Below are positions 35,572 through 48,200 of a stretch of 64,000 nt of DNA, piece by piece (position 1 is the first letter of the stretch; the number at the start of each line of letters is the position of its first letter). The stretch covers positions 5,539,001-5,603,000 of the forward strand of contig NC_087073.1 in assembly GCF_026151205.1 (NCBI RefSeq), written 5' to 3'. The stretch comes from Bolinopsis microptera. Its lineage: Eukaryota; Ctenophora; Tentaculata; Lobata; Bolinopsidae. Made by a program: the position numbers and the translations under genes. A model generated the notes under the pieces. The model saw only the letters and a program-made list of their open reading frames with translations. It was not told the DNA's origin and ran no database searches.

Positions 35572-37643
35572 ATGGCTGAGACAGAAGTTGCATTAACACC
35601 ATCAGAACTGCCTTCTGCAGCAGAAAATAGCTACATTATCCGTCCTAACTTCAAAGACAAGTTCAAACCAGCTATTGTGAAAGAAGCTATTCAAGAGTAA
35701 GTGTTACTAATGAATTTGTATTCAGTTTTATCTTGTTTTTACAATGCCTTTACATATTACGAAAGCAACCCAGTACAGGAGGGGTTTGGAAAATCTTGTA
35801 GTTGCTTACAAGGGGAAAAGTGTCTAAGTTTTAAATAAGCAAATATTATTGATTTTCTACAAAGATTATTATTTGTTGAATTTTTGCATGAAGGACAAAA
35901 TTACACGATAAATGTTCTAACAGTTTCTGTGCATATTCCAAAATATTAATGCTAGTGTAGGTACTAGGTAGGTATTGATAATGAAAAGGCTCTTCATTTT
36001 GCCTTATTTGACTGCTAAGTAAGTGTATACAACAAACATTATGATTTAAGATATAAGTTCGGACAAAGCAAACTAAATATATAAATCCAAGATAAAGTTT
36101 CATGTGTAAAACAATCCCCCGGAATTGCTTCACACATAAAATGTTTATTGGATCTGTAGAGTTAGTTTGCTTTGTCCAAACTTACACTTGCTCCTAATTA
36201 AATTTGCCATAATATTGGAAATGCAAAAACTTGATTGAAGATCTATACTACTGCTGTTACAGCTAAAGTTACAGCTTGGGCACCGCAGTAAAGTTGTTCA
36301 GTTCGTAATAACATAAGATATCTTGTTATCATATTGACTATTTAAGAGCTTGGTAAGTAACCACAAAACATTTACCAAGACTGGAGCGTTAAAAGAAGTA
36401 TATTGCATACAATCAGTAACTTCAAACAGGTTTCCTATTAATAAGGATCTTCAACTATTGTCTTAAAGTATACTGTCTTCATTCTTTAGCGGTGTCCTTA
36501 GGATAAGCTAGTGTCTAGGATAATGCTTATGATTGTATTGTGGTCAATGTCTACTCTCTTTCTAGATAACGTTTTGTACAATTACCACTCAGTATTATAC
36601 TGTGAGATACTCTCAATAATAGCACAAACTCTGATCAAACTGAGTACCTACTAGCATAAATGTCATGAGATCACAGATTACTTCATGTTGTAGCTTTGGT
36701 GATAGTTATTGAAGCATGCTAATGGAAACCCCTTCAAGTTCAATTAGCAACTGAAAGATCGCTAAATCGCTGGCTGTATATATACGAAATGTTAGGCACA
36801 GATGAGTCATACCACATTATTACATAATATGACAATATGTCATAGTTAACCTATGCTGAGTAGTCAGTTCTTATTTATAAATACTGAACGTCTGTGTTTT
36901 TTTTCTCAGTTGCTCTACAGGAAGCCGTAAATGCTGAAACTTTAAACATAAATTGAGGATAAAATTCGTTGAGTTTCCAGACATTACTGATATATGTAAT
37001 TGATAAACATGATAATTGGTAAAGCATGTTTGTAATGACCCATTAACCTTCAGAGTTGTTACGGAACAGTTGAAAGGAAAGGAGTACGATCCTGAACAGG
37101 CTCCAGCTTGGTGTAAAACCATCACTGAGGCTGTCAAGGAGAAAGTTAAATCTCTTGGCATGGACCGCTACAAAGTAAGTCATATCAATTTAGCTTGATA
37201 TTAGAATTGATGCCTAACACATTTCTCATCAAAACTCAGAGTGTGCCGTTAAAAATTTCCATTTTGATATGACTCAGATCTGTTTATCATACATGTAGTT
37301 CCGTTAAAAATATATTGCATTTAGAGACGAAGGGAAACACACAATGTTAGGCTTGAATGCTTCGTAAATAAACTAAATCTTTAGAGCCTGTAAAAAATGT
37401 TAGATAAGCACTCTATTAATTAAAATTCATATAATCATCATCATTTATTAACTCAAACGTTAACAAAATGTCTCCGTATTACAGCTGGCAGTTAACGTAG
37501 TGATAGGCGAACAGAGAGGTCAGGGTATTAAGGTAGGTTGCAGGTGCTTCTGGGACTCCGACACTGACAACTACGCTCAGCACCTCTACATGAACGAGAC
37601 CATGTTTTGTCTTGCTACTGCCTTCGGTGTCTTCTTCTACTGA
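35572..37643 (+). CDS. DYNLT2B: Dynein light chain Tctex-type 2B (Tctex1 domain-containing 2)
   Basis: Three exons (35572-35696, 37054-37174 and 37485-37643) join in phase to 134 residues; the human protein has about 142. After a 20-residue N-terminus comes YIIRPNFKDKFKPAIVKEAI, the entry to the Tctex1 fold, then APAWCKTITEAVKEKVKSL, VVIGEQRGQGIKVGCRCFWD and a terminal ATAFGVFFY, the strongly conserved end of the family. The protein is the TCTEX1D2-type light chain of dynein-2, needed for retrograde intraflagellar transport. The transcript points away from DYNC2LI1, which encodes another subunit of the same motor about 13.4 kb to the left. The start codon is the first ATG after stops in the same frame. 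Confidence 0.95.
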
Positions 37644-39216
37644 ACAGATGGTTAGAGATGGTTCAGCTTGTGGCGCCAGTTCATTGCTCGGCAATGGAAG
37701 TTTTAGCCGGAGATAGAGAGTAGACAAGAACTTAGATATGTGGATAGTTTTTGTAGTTTTCAGTCAATTCGGTCGGTGAAAACGTGACTGTTTCAGGTGG
37801 ATTTGTTTTTTCCAGTGAAGTTTTTCAGATGTCACTGACACACAGAACTGAAGTGATCTATTTGTAAATATGTATTTGTATTTGAGGTTCGGTTATTTTA
37901 CAACACCTGTATATATAATTATACCATTCATTTCCACGTACGGTGTATTACTCCAAAATGCGGTTTCCATCCTGCAACAATTAAAGTTACAGATCAGAAC
38001 AGTTAAAATTACAAGATCCAAGACGTGAGCTGGACACAACAGCAGCACGCTCCAGAACTCGTCCTAACATTTGCTTGCACTTCAGGCCACGTGCTCGGAC
38101 TGCACTACACATTTGACCTTGTAGTCCGGCTGAGTAATCACGTAATGACTCCTTAATCTGGTAAACATGTATTATTTGGATGGCAATGGCCGTGTGTGTG
38201 TGTGTGTGTGTGTGTTGGGGATGTATGTAGCGCTGGGTGGAGGGAGGCTTGGTTCAAACATTAATAGCTACCCCACTTCCGGGTCCTTTAGAGGGCTGCA
38301 CTTTAATCGGTATCATGAAATATAGTGTACAGAGCATTGTATACTAACTATTTATAACATTACTGTAGGAGCCCTGCGTTCTTCCTTTCTCCCTCTCGAA
38401 CAGTCAGAGGGTTTGCTCTAATTTTACTCTTGAGCTCTGACATGTTAACTCAAATGAGTCTTGTTTGTGCCGGATTTTGATTTCTTGTGATTGTTCCAGT
38501 ATGAAGATCTGCCCACACATTGTTCAGTATTAAACTATCAAAATAGCTTAGCATCTTAAAGTTACTTATTAAGTTATCTGGACTAAGTTAGTAACTGGGA
38601 TTCTCACAATTTTTCTCATAATTATTTAATTAATTATGTCTTTAAATACTTAAATAGAAGTCGTGAAGGTTATCCAGTTATTACAGTGTAATGTTGTGGT
38701 CAGTATTGTGCACTAGGGTATGACGTCACTAGGGTATGATTCGTCACCATGGTGATTGCTCCTGCAGACATACTATGATAAATTAAATTACCTCCTCTAC
38801 AATTATATCCAACACCTGTGCCCCCTTCTCAGAGCATGTACTATAGTCCTACTACCTTCTGAGCACGTACCCAAATAGTTTCTTCCTTGTTATTTGTAGT
38901 TAAAATGCTCTCATCTCATGTCATTGAGAGTGTTGCATTTGAACCTACATTTTATCTAGATGCTAGTGGTAGATTATTCATCCGATAATGAGGTCTTTCC
39001 CGTGTTAATTGCTCGGTCATGTGGTATAACGTTTAGTGATTCGCCTTTCTTAGAGCATAACTTCCGGTATTTGTATTTGTAGTATATATGATCGGCAATA
39101 TGTTGGTAAATAGAGTACTCTTAAAGACACAATCTTTGTTAAACTTGCTGCACGAAAATGATCTGGAAATTGTTGTAATTAAGCCGAAAAATAAACTGAT
39201 AATGATAGTAAACGTA
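37644..39216. other. Intergenic; includes (TG)n at 38191-38214
   Basis: Likely holds the 3' untranslated region of DYNLT2B. A TG dinucleotide run of about twelve units lies at 38191-38214. No gene is supported. Confidence 0.5.
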
Positions 39217-40452
39217 TTTACTGTTAGCTCCCTGGTTTACTGTTAGCTCCCTGGTTTACTGTTAGCTCCCTGGTTTACTGTTAGCTCCCTGGTTTACTGT
39301 TAGCTCCCTGGTTTACTGTTAGCTCCCTGGTTTACTGTTAGCTCCCTGGTTTACTGTTAGCTCCCTGGTTTACTGTTAGCTCCCTGGTTTACTGTTAGCT
39401 CCCTGGTTTACTGTTAGCTCCCTGGTTTACTGTTAGCTCCCTGGTTTACTGTTAGCTCCCTGGTTTACTGTTAGCTCCCTGGTTTACTGTTAGCTCCCTG
39501 GTTTACTGTTAGCTCCCTGGTTTACTGTTAGCTCCCTGGTTTACTGTTAGCTCCCTGGTTTACTGTTAGCTCCCTGGTTTACTGTTAGCTCCCTGGTTTA
39601 CTGTTAGCTCCCTGGTTTACTGTTAGCTCCCTGGTTTACTGTTAGCTCCCTGGTTTACTGTTAGCTCCCTGGTTTACTGTTAGCTCCCTGGTTTACTGTT
39701 AGCTCCCTGGATTACTGTTAGCTCCCTGGATTACTGTTAGCTCCCTGGTTTACTGTTAGCTCCCTGGTTTACTGTTAGCTCCCTGGATTACTGTTAGCTC
39801 CCTGGATTACTGTTAGCTCCCTGGTTTACTGTTAGCTCCCTGGCTTACTGTTAGCTCCCTGGCTTACTGTTAGCTCCCTGGTTTACTGTTAGCTCCCTGG
39901 TTTACTGTTAGCTCCCTGGTTTACTGTTAGCTCCCTGGTTTACTGTTAGCTCCCTGGTTTACTGTTAGCTCCCTGGTTTACTGTTAGCTCCCTGGTTTAC
40001 TGTTAGCTCCCTGGTTTACTGTTAGCTCCCTGGTTTACTGTTAGCTCCCTGGTTTACTGTTAGCTCCCTGGTTTACTGTTAGCTCCCTGGTTTACTGTTA
40101 GCTCCCTGGATTACTGTTAGCTCCCTGGTTTACTGTTAGCTCCCTGGTTTACTGTTAGCTCCCTGGTTTACTGTTAGCTCCCTGGTTTACTGTTAGCTCC
40201 CTGGATTACTGTTAGCTCCCTGGATTACTGTTAGCTCCCTGGTTTACTGTTAGCTCCCTGGTTTACTGTTAGCTCCCTGGATTACTGTTAGCTCCCTGGA
40301 TTACTGTTAGCTCCCTGGTTTACTGTTAGCTCCCTGGCTTACTGTTAGCTCCCTGGCTTACTGTTAGCTCCCTGGTTTACTGTTAGCTCCCTGGTTTACT
40401 GTTAGCTCCCTGGTTTACTGTTAGCTCCCTGGTTTACTGTTAGCTCCCTGGT
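39217..40452. repeat. 19-bp minisatellite, about 65 tandem copies
   Basis: The unit is TTTACTGTTAGCTCCCTGG with almost no divergence over 1,236 bases; 1,236 divided by 19 gives 65 units. The only common variation is the base after GG (T, A or C). The variant order A-A-T-T-A-A-T-C-C occurs at 39711-39863 and again at 40205-40357, exactly 26 units apart, showing an internal block duplication. No spacers are present. The array stops 54 bases before the start codon of the RING gene. Confidence 0.98.
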
Positions 40453-40506
40453 TTTGACTAACTAAATTTCCCGATATAGCTATGTAGCAGAGTGTCACGT
40501 GTCGGG

Positions 40507-43500
40507 ATGGTTTTCATCACGTGTCCACTGTGCGCGCAGGGGTACGGAGACGCGGGCGGGCACCGGCCCCTCATTGTGCCGTGTGGACATACATTTTGTG
40601 AGAGCTGCATCAAAGGAATGACTCAGGTTGGTTATGCTAGACTGCCTTCAGCCAATACACTTTTGGCCTTAAAAGCTTTCTTTTATTTCAACAAAGTTAC
40701 CTTGTCTTAAATAGCCACGATATTTTGTACCTAAATATCAGACATGTTGGCGCATTATGTGCATAATATCTTGACCAATTATATCATTACGTCTGCTAAT
40801 TAATCGTTAGAGCATACTGTGAGTTAAGCTCACAGGGATTTCGGGAATATTTGGTAAATGGTACCGCCATAACCGCAAGATTAAATGATAATCATTTCAG
40901 ATGGGTTCCTACATAAAGTGTCCTATCTGTACCAAAAGTGCGCCATGTCAGCTGGACTTATTGGCTCTGAACCTTGCACTTCTAGACATAGTAACCCAGG
41001 TAAAGTTTTGAATTATTTGGAATTGTGCCAGGTAGTAAAAGTTTAGTATTGCATTCCAGAATCATGCTCGATATAAACGCAGTGCCACCACCATGCCACT
41101 TATAATAAACAAAATGTGGCACATTTTTATTGGGCGGATCTATCAAAACTTAACGTACATAAATAGACGTATCAAGAAGAATGACTAGCTACCTAATTAG
41201 ATGACTCCATCACGCCACGGTAGAATAGTGGGAGTGTTATTTATTGATCTGACCAACCTAACACAGTTCCTACATGATGTCGTGAGCGAGCGGAGTGCTT
41301 GTATGCACGACGAAGTTTAATAAATTGACTCACTTCGCACTTCTCTATTGTATTTCTGAAGCGTATGTAACGACCATTGTTTTCTGCGGTTGCTTACCAT
41401 GTCTGATGTCTTGCACCTCAACCAGCAGTAGTTATTCGCGTTTTACAACATTTTAAAAATAACTCCAGACTTTCATACTTTTTTCCGACAACTTTCGTTA
41501 AAATATTTGTTTTTTGCAGAGAGTTGAGACCGATTTAGCACATTAGTAACTGCCATCGTTTTGATTGGCATTGCTTTCTTGCATACTCATCACTCGTTGC
41601 TTGTTTTGATCCGACTGATTAAGCAGACTAAAGTATGTCGTATATTAATGCTTTTTAAACAAAGTTACTACGAATTCTGCATGTAGTGCATCCTGGGTTT
41701 GGACAGGGTATGATATCAATATTCAATGAGTTATGTCCTATATCCGGTATATGAATGTCCTAAATCGTGTGCCCTTAATAATGCTTGATAGGTTGAGGTC
41801 TAAACTGTTTTTATGAGATTAATTTCGGGCGTAGATCGTTCGAGAATAATCCGTCTGATAATGCAGTATTATTTTCTGACGAATTCTTTGTCTTTATTTT
41901 GCATTTTGTTGCAGCTTGGATATCAAACATATCTTCTTGTGATGCTGTGAAAATTAAGATTGAAAATATTTGATCTAAGTAAAATCGTTTAGAAGAACGG
42001 AGGAATCATCACCTAATGGCTTAATGTCGTAAGGTACCTTATAGTGTAATATCCGCCTAGAACATGCATTGTGACATGTAATTTAGAGCTCTAAACAGTA
42101 TGTTACAGTGTAACTCCTTCATTTCAGGAGGAGGAAAGCCGCAGTACGGATAGTTTGAGCGGTCTGTGTGACATGTGTAACGGCGCGCAACTGGCCTGCT
42201 ACTGCCAACAGTGCAGCATACTGATCTGCAGCACGTGCATCGTGCACACGTGCATCTCTCAAGGACATCAGCTAGGTATCAAACACTGTGCATATTGTGC
42301 ATCTTAGCCCCCTGCTAAGTGTCGAGCTACTCTGTTGCTGCTAGCTACTCATTGCTGTACTTCGTAACTTTTTAACGAAGGTAGGTTATAAAAGTGCTAG
42401 CACAATTAAGTTAACTTACTATCGCTAATGCTATAAGTTTCTCAAGAACGAAGCCCTTTTTTATCAATTCTACCTAATTTTAATATACTTTATTGTCTGC
42501 CTGCCTGCTTTGCTCATCGTCTCAACTACATAATATTATATAAACCGATAACTCTCCTTGATTGTTCAAGGCTATTGTCTGATATTTGTTTTGAGTCTTA
42601 TCGGTTACATTTCTGAATTATCATTCAAGCAGAAAACAAGTTTGTTATGTGCCCTTGCATTGCAGATATCCAAATAGTCTACATATCTTATTCCTTTATC
42701 TTGCACGAAAATGTTAAAGCCGATATGCTTCGCAAGCTTTATAATTATTATCTATAATGCTTGATGAATTAACCTGTTGCAACATTTGCTGATAATCTGA
42801 GTGGTCAACTAATTTACGAGATTAACCGTCTTAAAATAGAAGCCGCCGTATGACCACATCTAATTCACAGCATCTCTATAATATGATACGGTACGATTGT
42901 TTTTATCACTTCGTCTGCTTGCTCAGGTTATCACAGTTTGCTTTAGATTTGTCCATTTTCCTCAGTTCGCCCGGACCTTGAGGCTGCCGCTAGAAGAAAT
43001 ATCTGACGGAACATGTTGAGAGCCTCCAAGTCGAGTTCGGCGATCTTTTCAACCAATTACAGGTTTTTAAAACCGACTGATCGTGCATGGTTCTTGTCTT
43101 TAAAAATTTATAATTTGAATTTAAATTATTTTGTTTTAACATATTAATTCTTAAATCATGTTGCTGAAAATTGTCATTAAATCTGAGATTGCGAATCGTA
43201 AAACCCGTTTCCTTAGGACGAGTGTTCCATAGTTTTAGAGACATTAGAGTCCGAGGACACGAGAATGGCCGCATACTACGACAGGATCATCCAAGAAGCA
43301 ACGACTCAGAAAAATAAACTAACTGCTCAGATACAGTCTGCAAAACAAAACAACCTTACAATTCTAGGTGAAGTGCAGAAAGTGATGGACACCGAGCGGG
43401 AGAGAATCCTGAGCTTGTTGGTGAAAGTAAACGATAAAAAACCTTACTCGCTCATAAGGGAGTTCAAAAACATCGAGAAGGTCGTCAGTGAAATGAAGAG

Positions 43501-44545
43501 TATACCCCAAATATCATTTGAAGTTGCCGCTTTCTCTGCGCCTTCCATACACGTGGGCGGAGAAGTTATCATGAAGAGAATGAAGCTATCAGTCGATACC
43601 CATGGAAAGGCAAAGCGAGTCTTGTCCTCCCCTCCAGACGCATCACGCTCTAGCCTCACCAGCGCCTCCAGTATATTCGTCTCAGCACATCAGCTGTGGT
43701 CTCTGCCGCGATTGTGGCAAGAATACACGAGTCTGGAATTCCTAGATGAAACAACACGTGACCTAAAGAATCCAGTTTATCTAGCACAACATTTGTCGGG
43801 TCTCCTGATTTACGATTCAGACTCGGTAGTGCGGGTATCTTACCCCACTGGAAATGAGGACGGTAAAACCTTCCTCCACACTAAGATGTTTAAAGGAAAT
43901 GTTGGGCGCGTGGTGGGGATGTGGTCAGCGGGTACTCCCGTCCGGGACTTCATTGCTCAGGATCGGTTGCTGAGTTACCGGTTACAAACCGGCGACAACC
44001 AACAGTGGTACACCATCCGTAACATTTGGGAGGGGGTCCTGGACTGCACCTTCATCAGCAACAACATCTACCTTTGCAAGGTATCCGTTGTTGAGATCTG
44101 GAAGCTGTCCTTCAACAGTGAGGACGACACTAAAGTAGTCTTGGAATGCACAAAGAAACTCCGACACGACACCAACGCTGTCTCGATAGCAGGAAGCGCC
44201 GTTACGGAAGAGATTTACGTTTGCGACAAATCGAACTCATGCGTCCACGTGTGGTCACTTGATGGGGAGTTGGTACGCAGGATTCCCATCCCTGGTGTCC
44301 CTATCTCCATTACAGTGGCCCCCGACGGAGTGCTACTAGTGGGGACGGCGGAGGGACGGATCTCTGTCATGTACCCTACAGGCGAGCTTATTCTTATTAT
44401 GATCGGTGAGGAGCTGGGCGGGTTCCACTCTATAACCAGCATCGTCGTCAAGGAATTTGACGGAAGTATTTATCTTTGTGATCCGTACAGACATAGAGTC
44501 ATAGTCGGTGTTTTGAGTCCATTCATTAAATCTTTACCGGACTGA
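40507..44545 (+). CDS. RING/B-box/coiled-coil/propeller protein (TRIM-NHL-like), with apparent frameshift
   Basis: Exons 40507-40626, 40901-40999, 42128-42275, 42966-43062 and 43217-44545 would give about 597 residues. A C3HC4 RING is split over exons 1-2 (CPLC, CGHTFCESC, CPIC). A B-box zinc finger fills exon 3 (LCDMC, CYCQQC, CSTC, then HTCISQGH). Coiled-coil follows in exons 4-5 (VESLQVEFGDLFNQLQ, then DRIIQEATTQKNKL). The last 280 residues look like a beta-propeller with NHL-like blades (GLLIYDSDSVVRVSY; IYLCDPYRHRVIV). This is the layout of TRIM E3 ubiquitin ligases with NHL propellers. Exon 4 is one base short: the frame entering from exon 3 meets a TGA at 43004, whereas the other frame continues as coiled-coil into exon 5. 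This is either real decay or a base error. Confidence 0.75.
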
Positions 44546-45269
44546 TCTGTGTTTTCTTAGCTTACTTTCAGAATCTTTTAAATGAGTATTGTGTATTGAT
44601 CCGAGGACATGTTATTTGAACTCAGTGGAGCTGAGGCGATTATTTTTAACTATATAGAAATAACACAGACCATAATGAAGGAGTCCTGCCTCTGAGAGAC
44701 TGTTTTTTTGTCATGCTTTGACAGCGATGTGGCCTCGGTTAGCCACTACTAAGGAAGATAATAATTTGTGATATTTTATCAATGTGCATAAGTTATGCAC
44801 ATTATATAATGATGAATCATGTCTTGCATTAATTTTGCTACGCGTTCTATTTGGATTCATGTAATTGGTTTTGGTTCATTTCAGCTTATTAATATTGTAA
44901 TATGCGTTTATTTTATCAAGTATCCTGCCGTTTCATTAATACTCTATACCAGCCTCCAATAACTAATTCTCGTGAAATAATACATTACATTATACATTAT
45001 ACACACTGGGCACAGGATGACGCGCATTTTCCTACCTTGTCATGAAATTCCCTCTGCAAATCAGCTTGAAATGGCCAAATCACCCCAACTTATATGCAGT
45101 TAGTCAGTGTAATAATCTTAGGCTTTTCTCTTAGCGCAGCCAACCGTCAATCAGCCAATTTTAGGTATCATGTTTGAGTAACAAGGCATATCCTCATTTG
45201 TAGCAGACTAACTATGTAACAAAAAGAGACTGAGTCCGGGGGAGACATAGATCGAGGGAAGATTGTAAC
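44546..45269. other. Intergenic between the TRIM-like and CCDC162-like genes
   Basis: A 720-base AT-rich spacer that should contain the 3' end of the TRIM-like transcript and the promoter of the following gene, both on the plus strand. No further feature is seen. Confidence 0.5.
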
Positions 45270-48200
45270 ATGGAGTTAGAAAGCCTTGTGTCACTGGGAG
45301 CACGTACCAGAGCGCTCAATGAGGAACTTGATCGCAACATTGGGGATCTCAAGGCTGAGCTCAAGAGATTGGCTATGGGAAGTCTAAAAATTTGAGGTAT
45401 GATTTTACTTATAAGATGTAAAACCGTATTTTTTAAACGCATCCCAAATTAAAATTTGTTCTATAGTAATGTTAATGTGTCGAGTATAACGACAAAATGA
45501 TTATCTTATCTCTATCTTAGTTCAGTAGCACATCCACAAGACACAGAGGACGCAGAAGTAGAAAGACTGGAATCCATCAAGAGGATTCTGTCTGTACCTG
45601 ACATGAGACCACTGGATAGTCATGATAAAATACTGGCAGCTGAGCTGAGCACCTGTGATAATCCAGAACATTCTGCAGATTCCATTCCTTTCATTCTACA
45701 TCAGGTTGGCTATTCCCCCGATGGTTTCCGAAATTGTATGCCATTTTAAGATTTATCAAATTTCCATTTAATAGTCATAATTTCAAGTTTATTGAACAAC
45801 ATTTGTAAAGAATAACAGATTTATTGTTCAGTTTTTCCTGACACAATGCGAGGATCTACTGCTGCTGAAGAAGATGCACTTGTCACGGTGGAGTAGGTTC
45901 TGTAGGCACGGTGTGGTTGTTACAGACCTTCACCAGGTATTCCAGGACCGAGTCAGGTAATATACTTGTTGTTTAATCAAAGATAAATGATAATTATATT
46001 ATAATCAACTTATAATTAATTAAAAATTAGCTAATATAATTAACTGATCTAATGAACTATTACGACAACCTTCCTGTGTACAGGGAGATAATGGAGCAGT
46101 ATAAAGATTTCTGGCACCGTGCCCACAGACTTGAACCCGCCCACAGAGCCTATCTGGGCGGCAAACCCGCTCCAATCCACCTGGTCACTAACGAGGACAT
46201 GTGTTTGTATCTCAACTGGATGTGCTGGAAATTCAGCTCAACTGAGAAGATCAACAATTATCTCATGGTTTGTTATAATGTGTTAAATATGAAATTTACA
46301 TAATTAACAATTAACATTCATCGTATTTTGTGTTTTTAATAGTGTGAAATTTACTAAATCAATTTTCATCGTATTTGACACTCAGCCAAAGATTACAACT
46401 AACCTCAAGTTTCATTGATCAGGTGATATCTCACATTGTGTCGCTCCACAAATCCAGAATAGCTATCCCTGATACTTTGGAGGAGGACACCACAGCCTTC
46501 AAATGGGAGAAGGTAGGTTTCAGCACTGTCTTTCTCTTGATATTATACCAGAACCACACTTCTATAATCTGAAAACCTTTCAAACTCTTCTTTGCATGAT
46601 TAATTTTAGGTTAATTAATATCGTGTGTATATTTATATATTAGTATTTTCTTCGCAATATAAGAAGTAATTGAACTGCACTATTATAATCTAAGATTCTT
46701 TCAAACTCTCCTCTTGCATGGTTAACTTTTCTTTTGTAAAATCACAGATTCCAGTGCCGTTTAAAGATGCTGTTGTTGGTAATTATTAATGCTACTAATG
46801 TATGTTGCTAATTCCCAGCTAACTAATCGCTCTTCTAGACATTATAATTCTATAAACGAGCATCTTGTCACTGAGCTATGTAGTGATTTCTGCTGCTGTG
46901 GTAGACTATAATGTTATAATATATTATATAGACACGACACGCAAACGTATCTATCTCAGATAGGCCCGGCGAAGCGGGATCTATCTGATAGACAGCACCC
47001 GAGTGATGGTGTACAGGGACAAAAGGAAATCGCGGCATGTACGGAATCGCGATTTTTCCCATTATTTGCGGCAAATTTTATGTATAGTTTAAGGTATAGT
47101 CTGTTAAAATTCGCGGTATCGCGATTTTTGGCCAAAATAATCGCGAAATCCTTTTGTCCCTGATGGTGTATGTCCCCTTAAATAGATGGTTTGTGGGAAG
47201 TGTCTATGAATTATAGATAAGACCGGGTGTCTATCTCCAATCTCAGCCGTTCCACTAATTCTCATTCAGAAACCCAGACGAATCTATAATTTTATAGACA
47301 TGTGTACACAAATAATGTCTCGTTTTCTCACCGCCGAGATTGCTAAAGATGATTAAATGAAAAAAAATTGACCTCTAGCTCTGATTATGACAAGCATATT
47401 TTGAGTATCCTGATATTGTAAGAATGTGGTGTCCACACTGCTTGATAGTTGGTAAACGTGTCACGTGTTCCAATCCCGCCACTCACAGCTATACTTCAGT
47501 GGTTAAACGACCCAAAAGACGAGGTGTATTACACTTCCGGTTGGAGAAGAAGGGACAAGTTGAACAAGCTGCCCGAGACTTCGCAGAGTAGGATCAGCTC
47601 CAGGTTCAATAAACAGAGCAGTAGTTCTAGTACTGAACCTCAGGAGTCCAAAGCTTTGATAAACGCACGGGTTAGTTTTAATTGTGTTAGTTTATTTTGA
47701 TCACGTGTTCATTTCACATACGACAGCGCCAATTTCTGTCTTCATAAGACTGCTGTTTTCATAAGACTGCTGTTGTCACTATTCACACTCCCCATCTGTA
47801 CCTACGAATCTACGAACGTTATTATACATTTATCACATGCCTTCTCATACGTCATTATGATTTTCATGAATTCATAATGTCAAGGCAAGGAAGCAATGGA
47901 TGAAGAAATGGACTAAGAAGATCAATCCCCCAAGCTTTTGTAACGTTGATAATAGGAGAAGACGAAGAAACACAACAGCTATGCTCGGCCTAGGCGTAAC
48001 ACATTTTTCATCAAAACATATTTTTCAATCGTCATATTTCATTTTCATTCATATCATCGACGAAAAGAATAAGGTACTGTCAATTTATTACTGGCATATT
48101 TGGCGAATTTCTTTTGATGATGTAAAAAATTCAGGTAGTATCGGCAGAAGCGTGTTTTGAGTCAGGACGAGAGGACTATGGAATGCCAGTAGCTTCCGCG

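Noticed and set aside
39217-40452. CRISPR-like regular array
   Set aside because: Units are contiguous 19-mers without unique spacers, and the window is animal DNA with spliced genes. It is a minisatellite.
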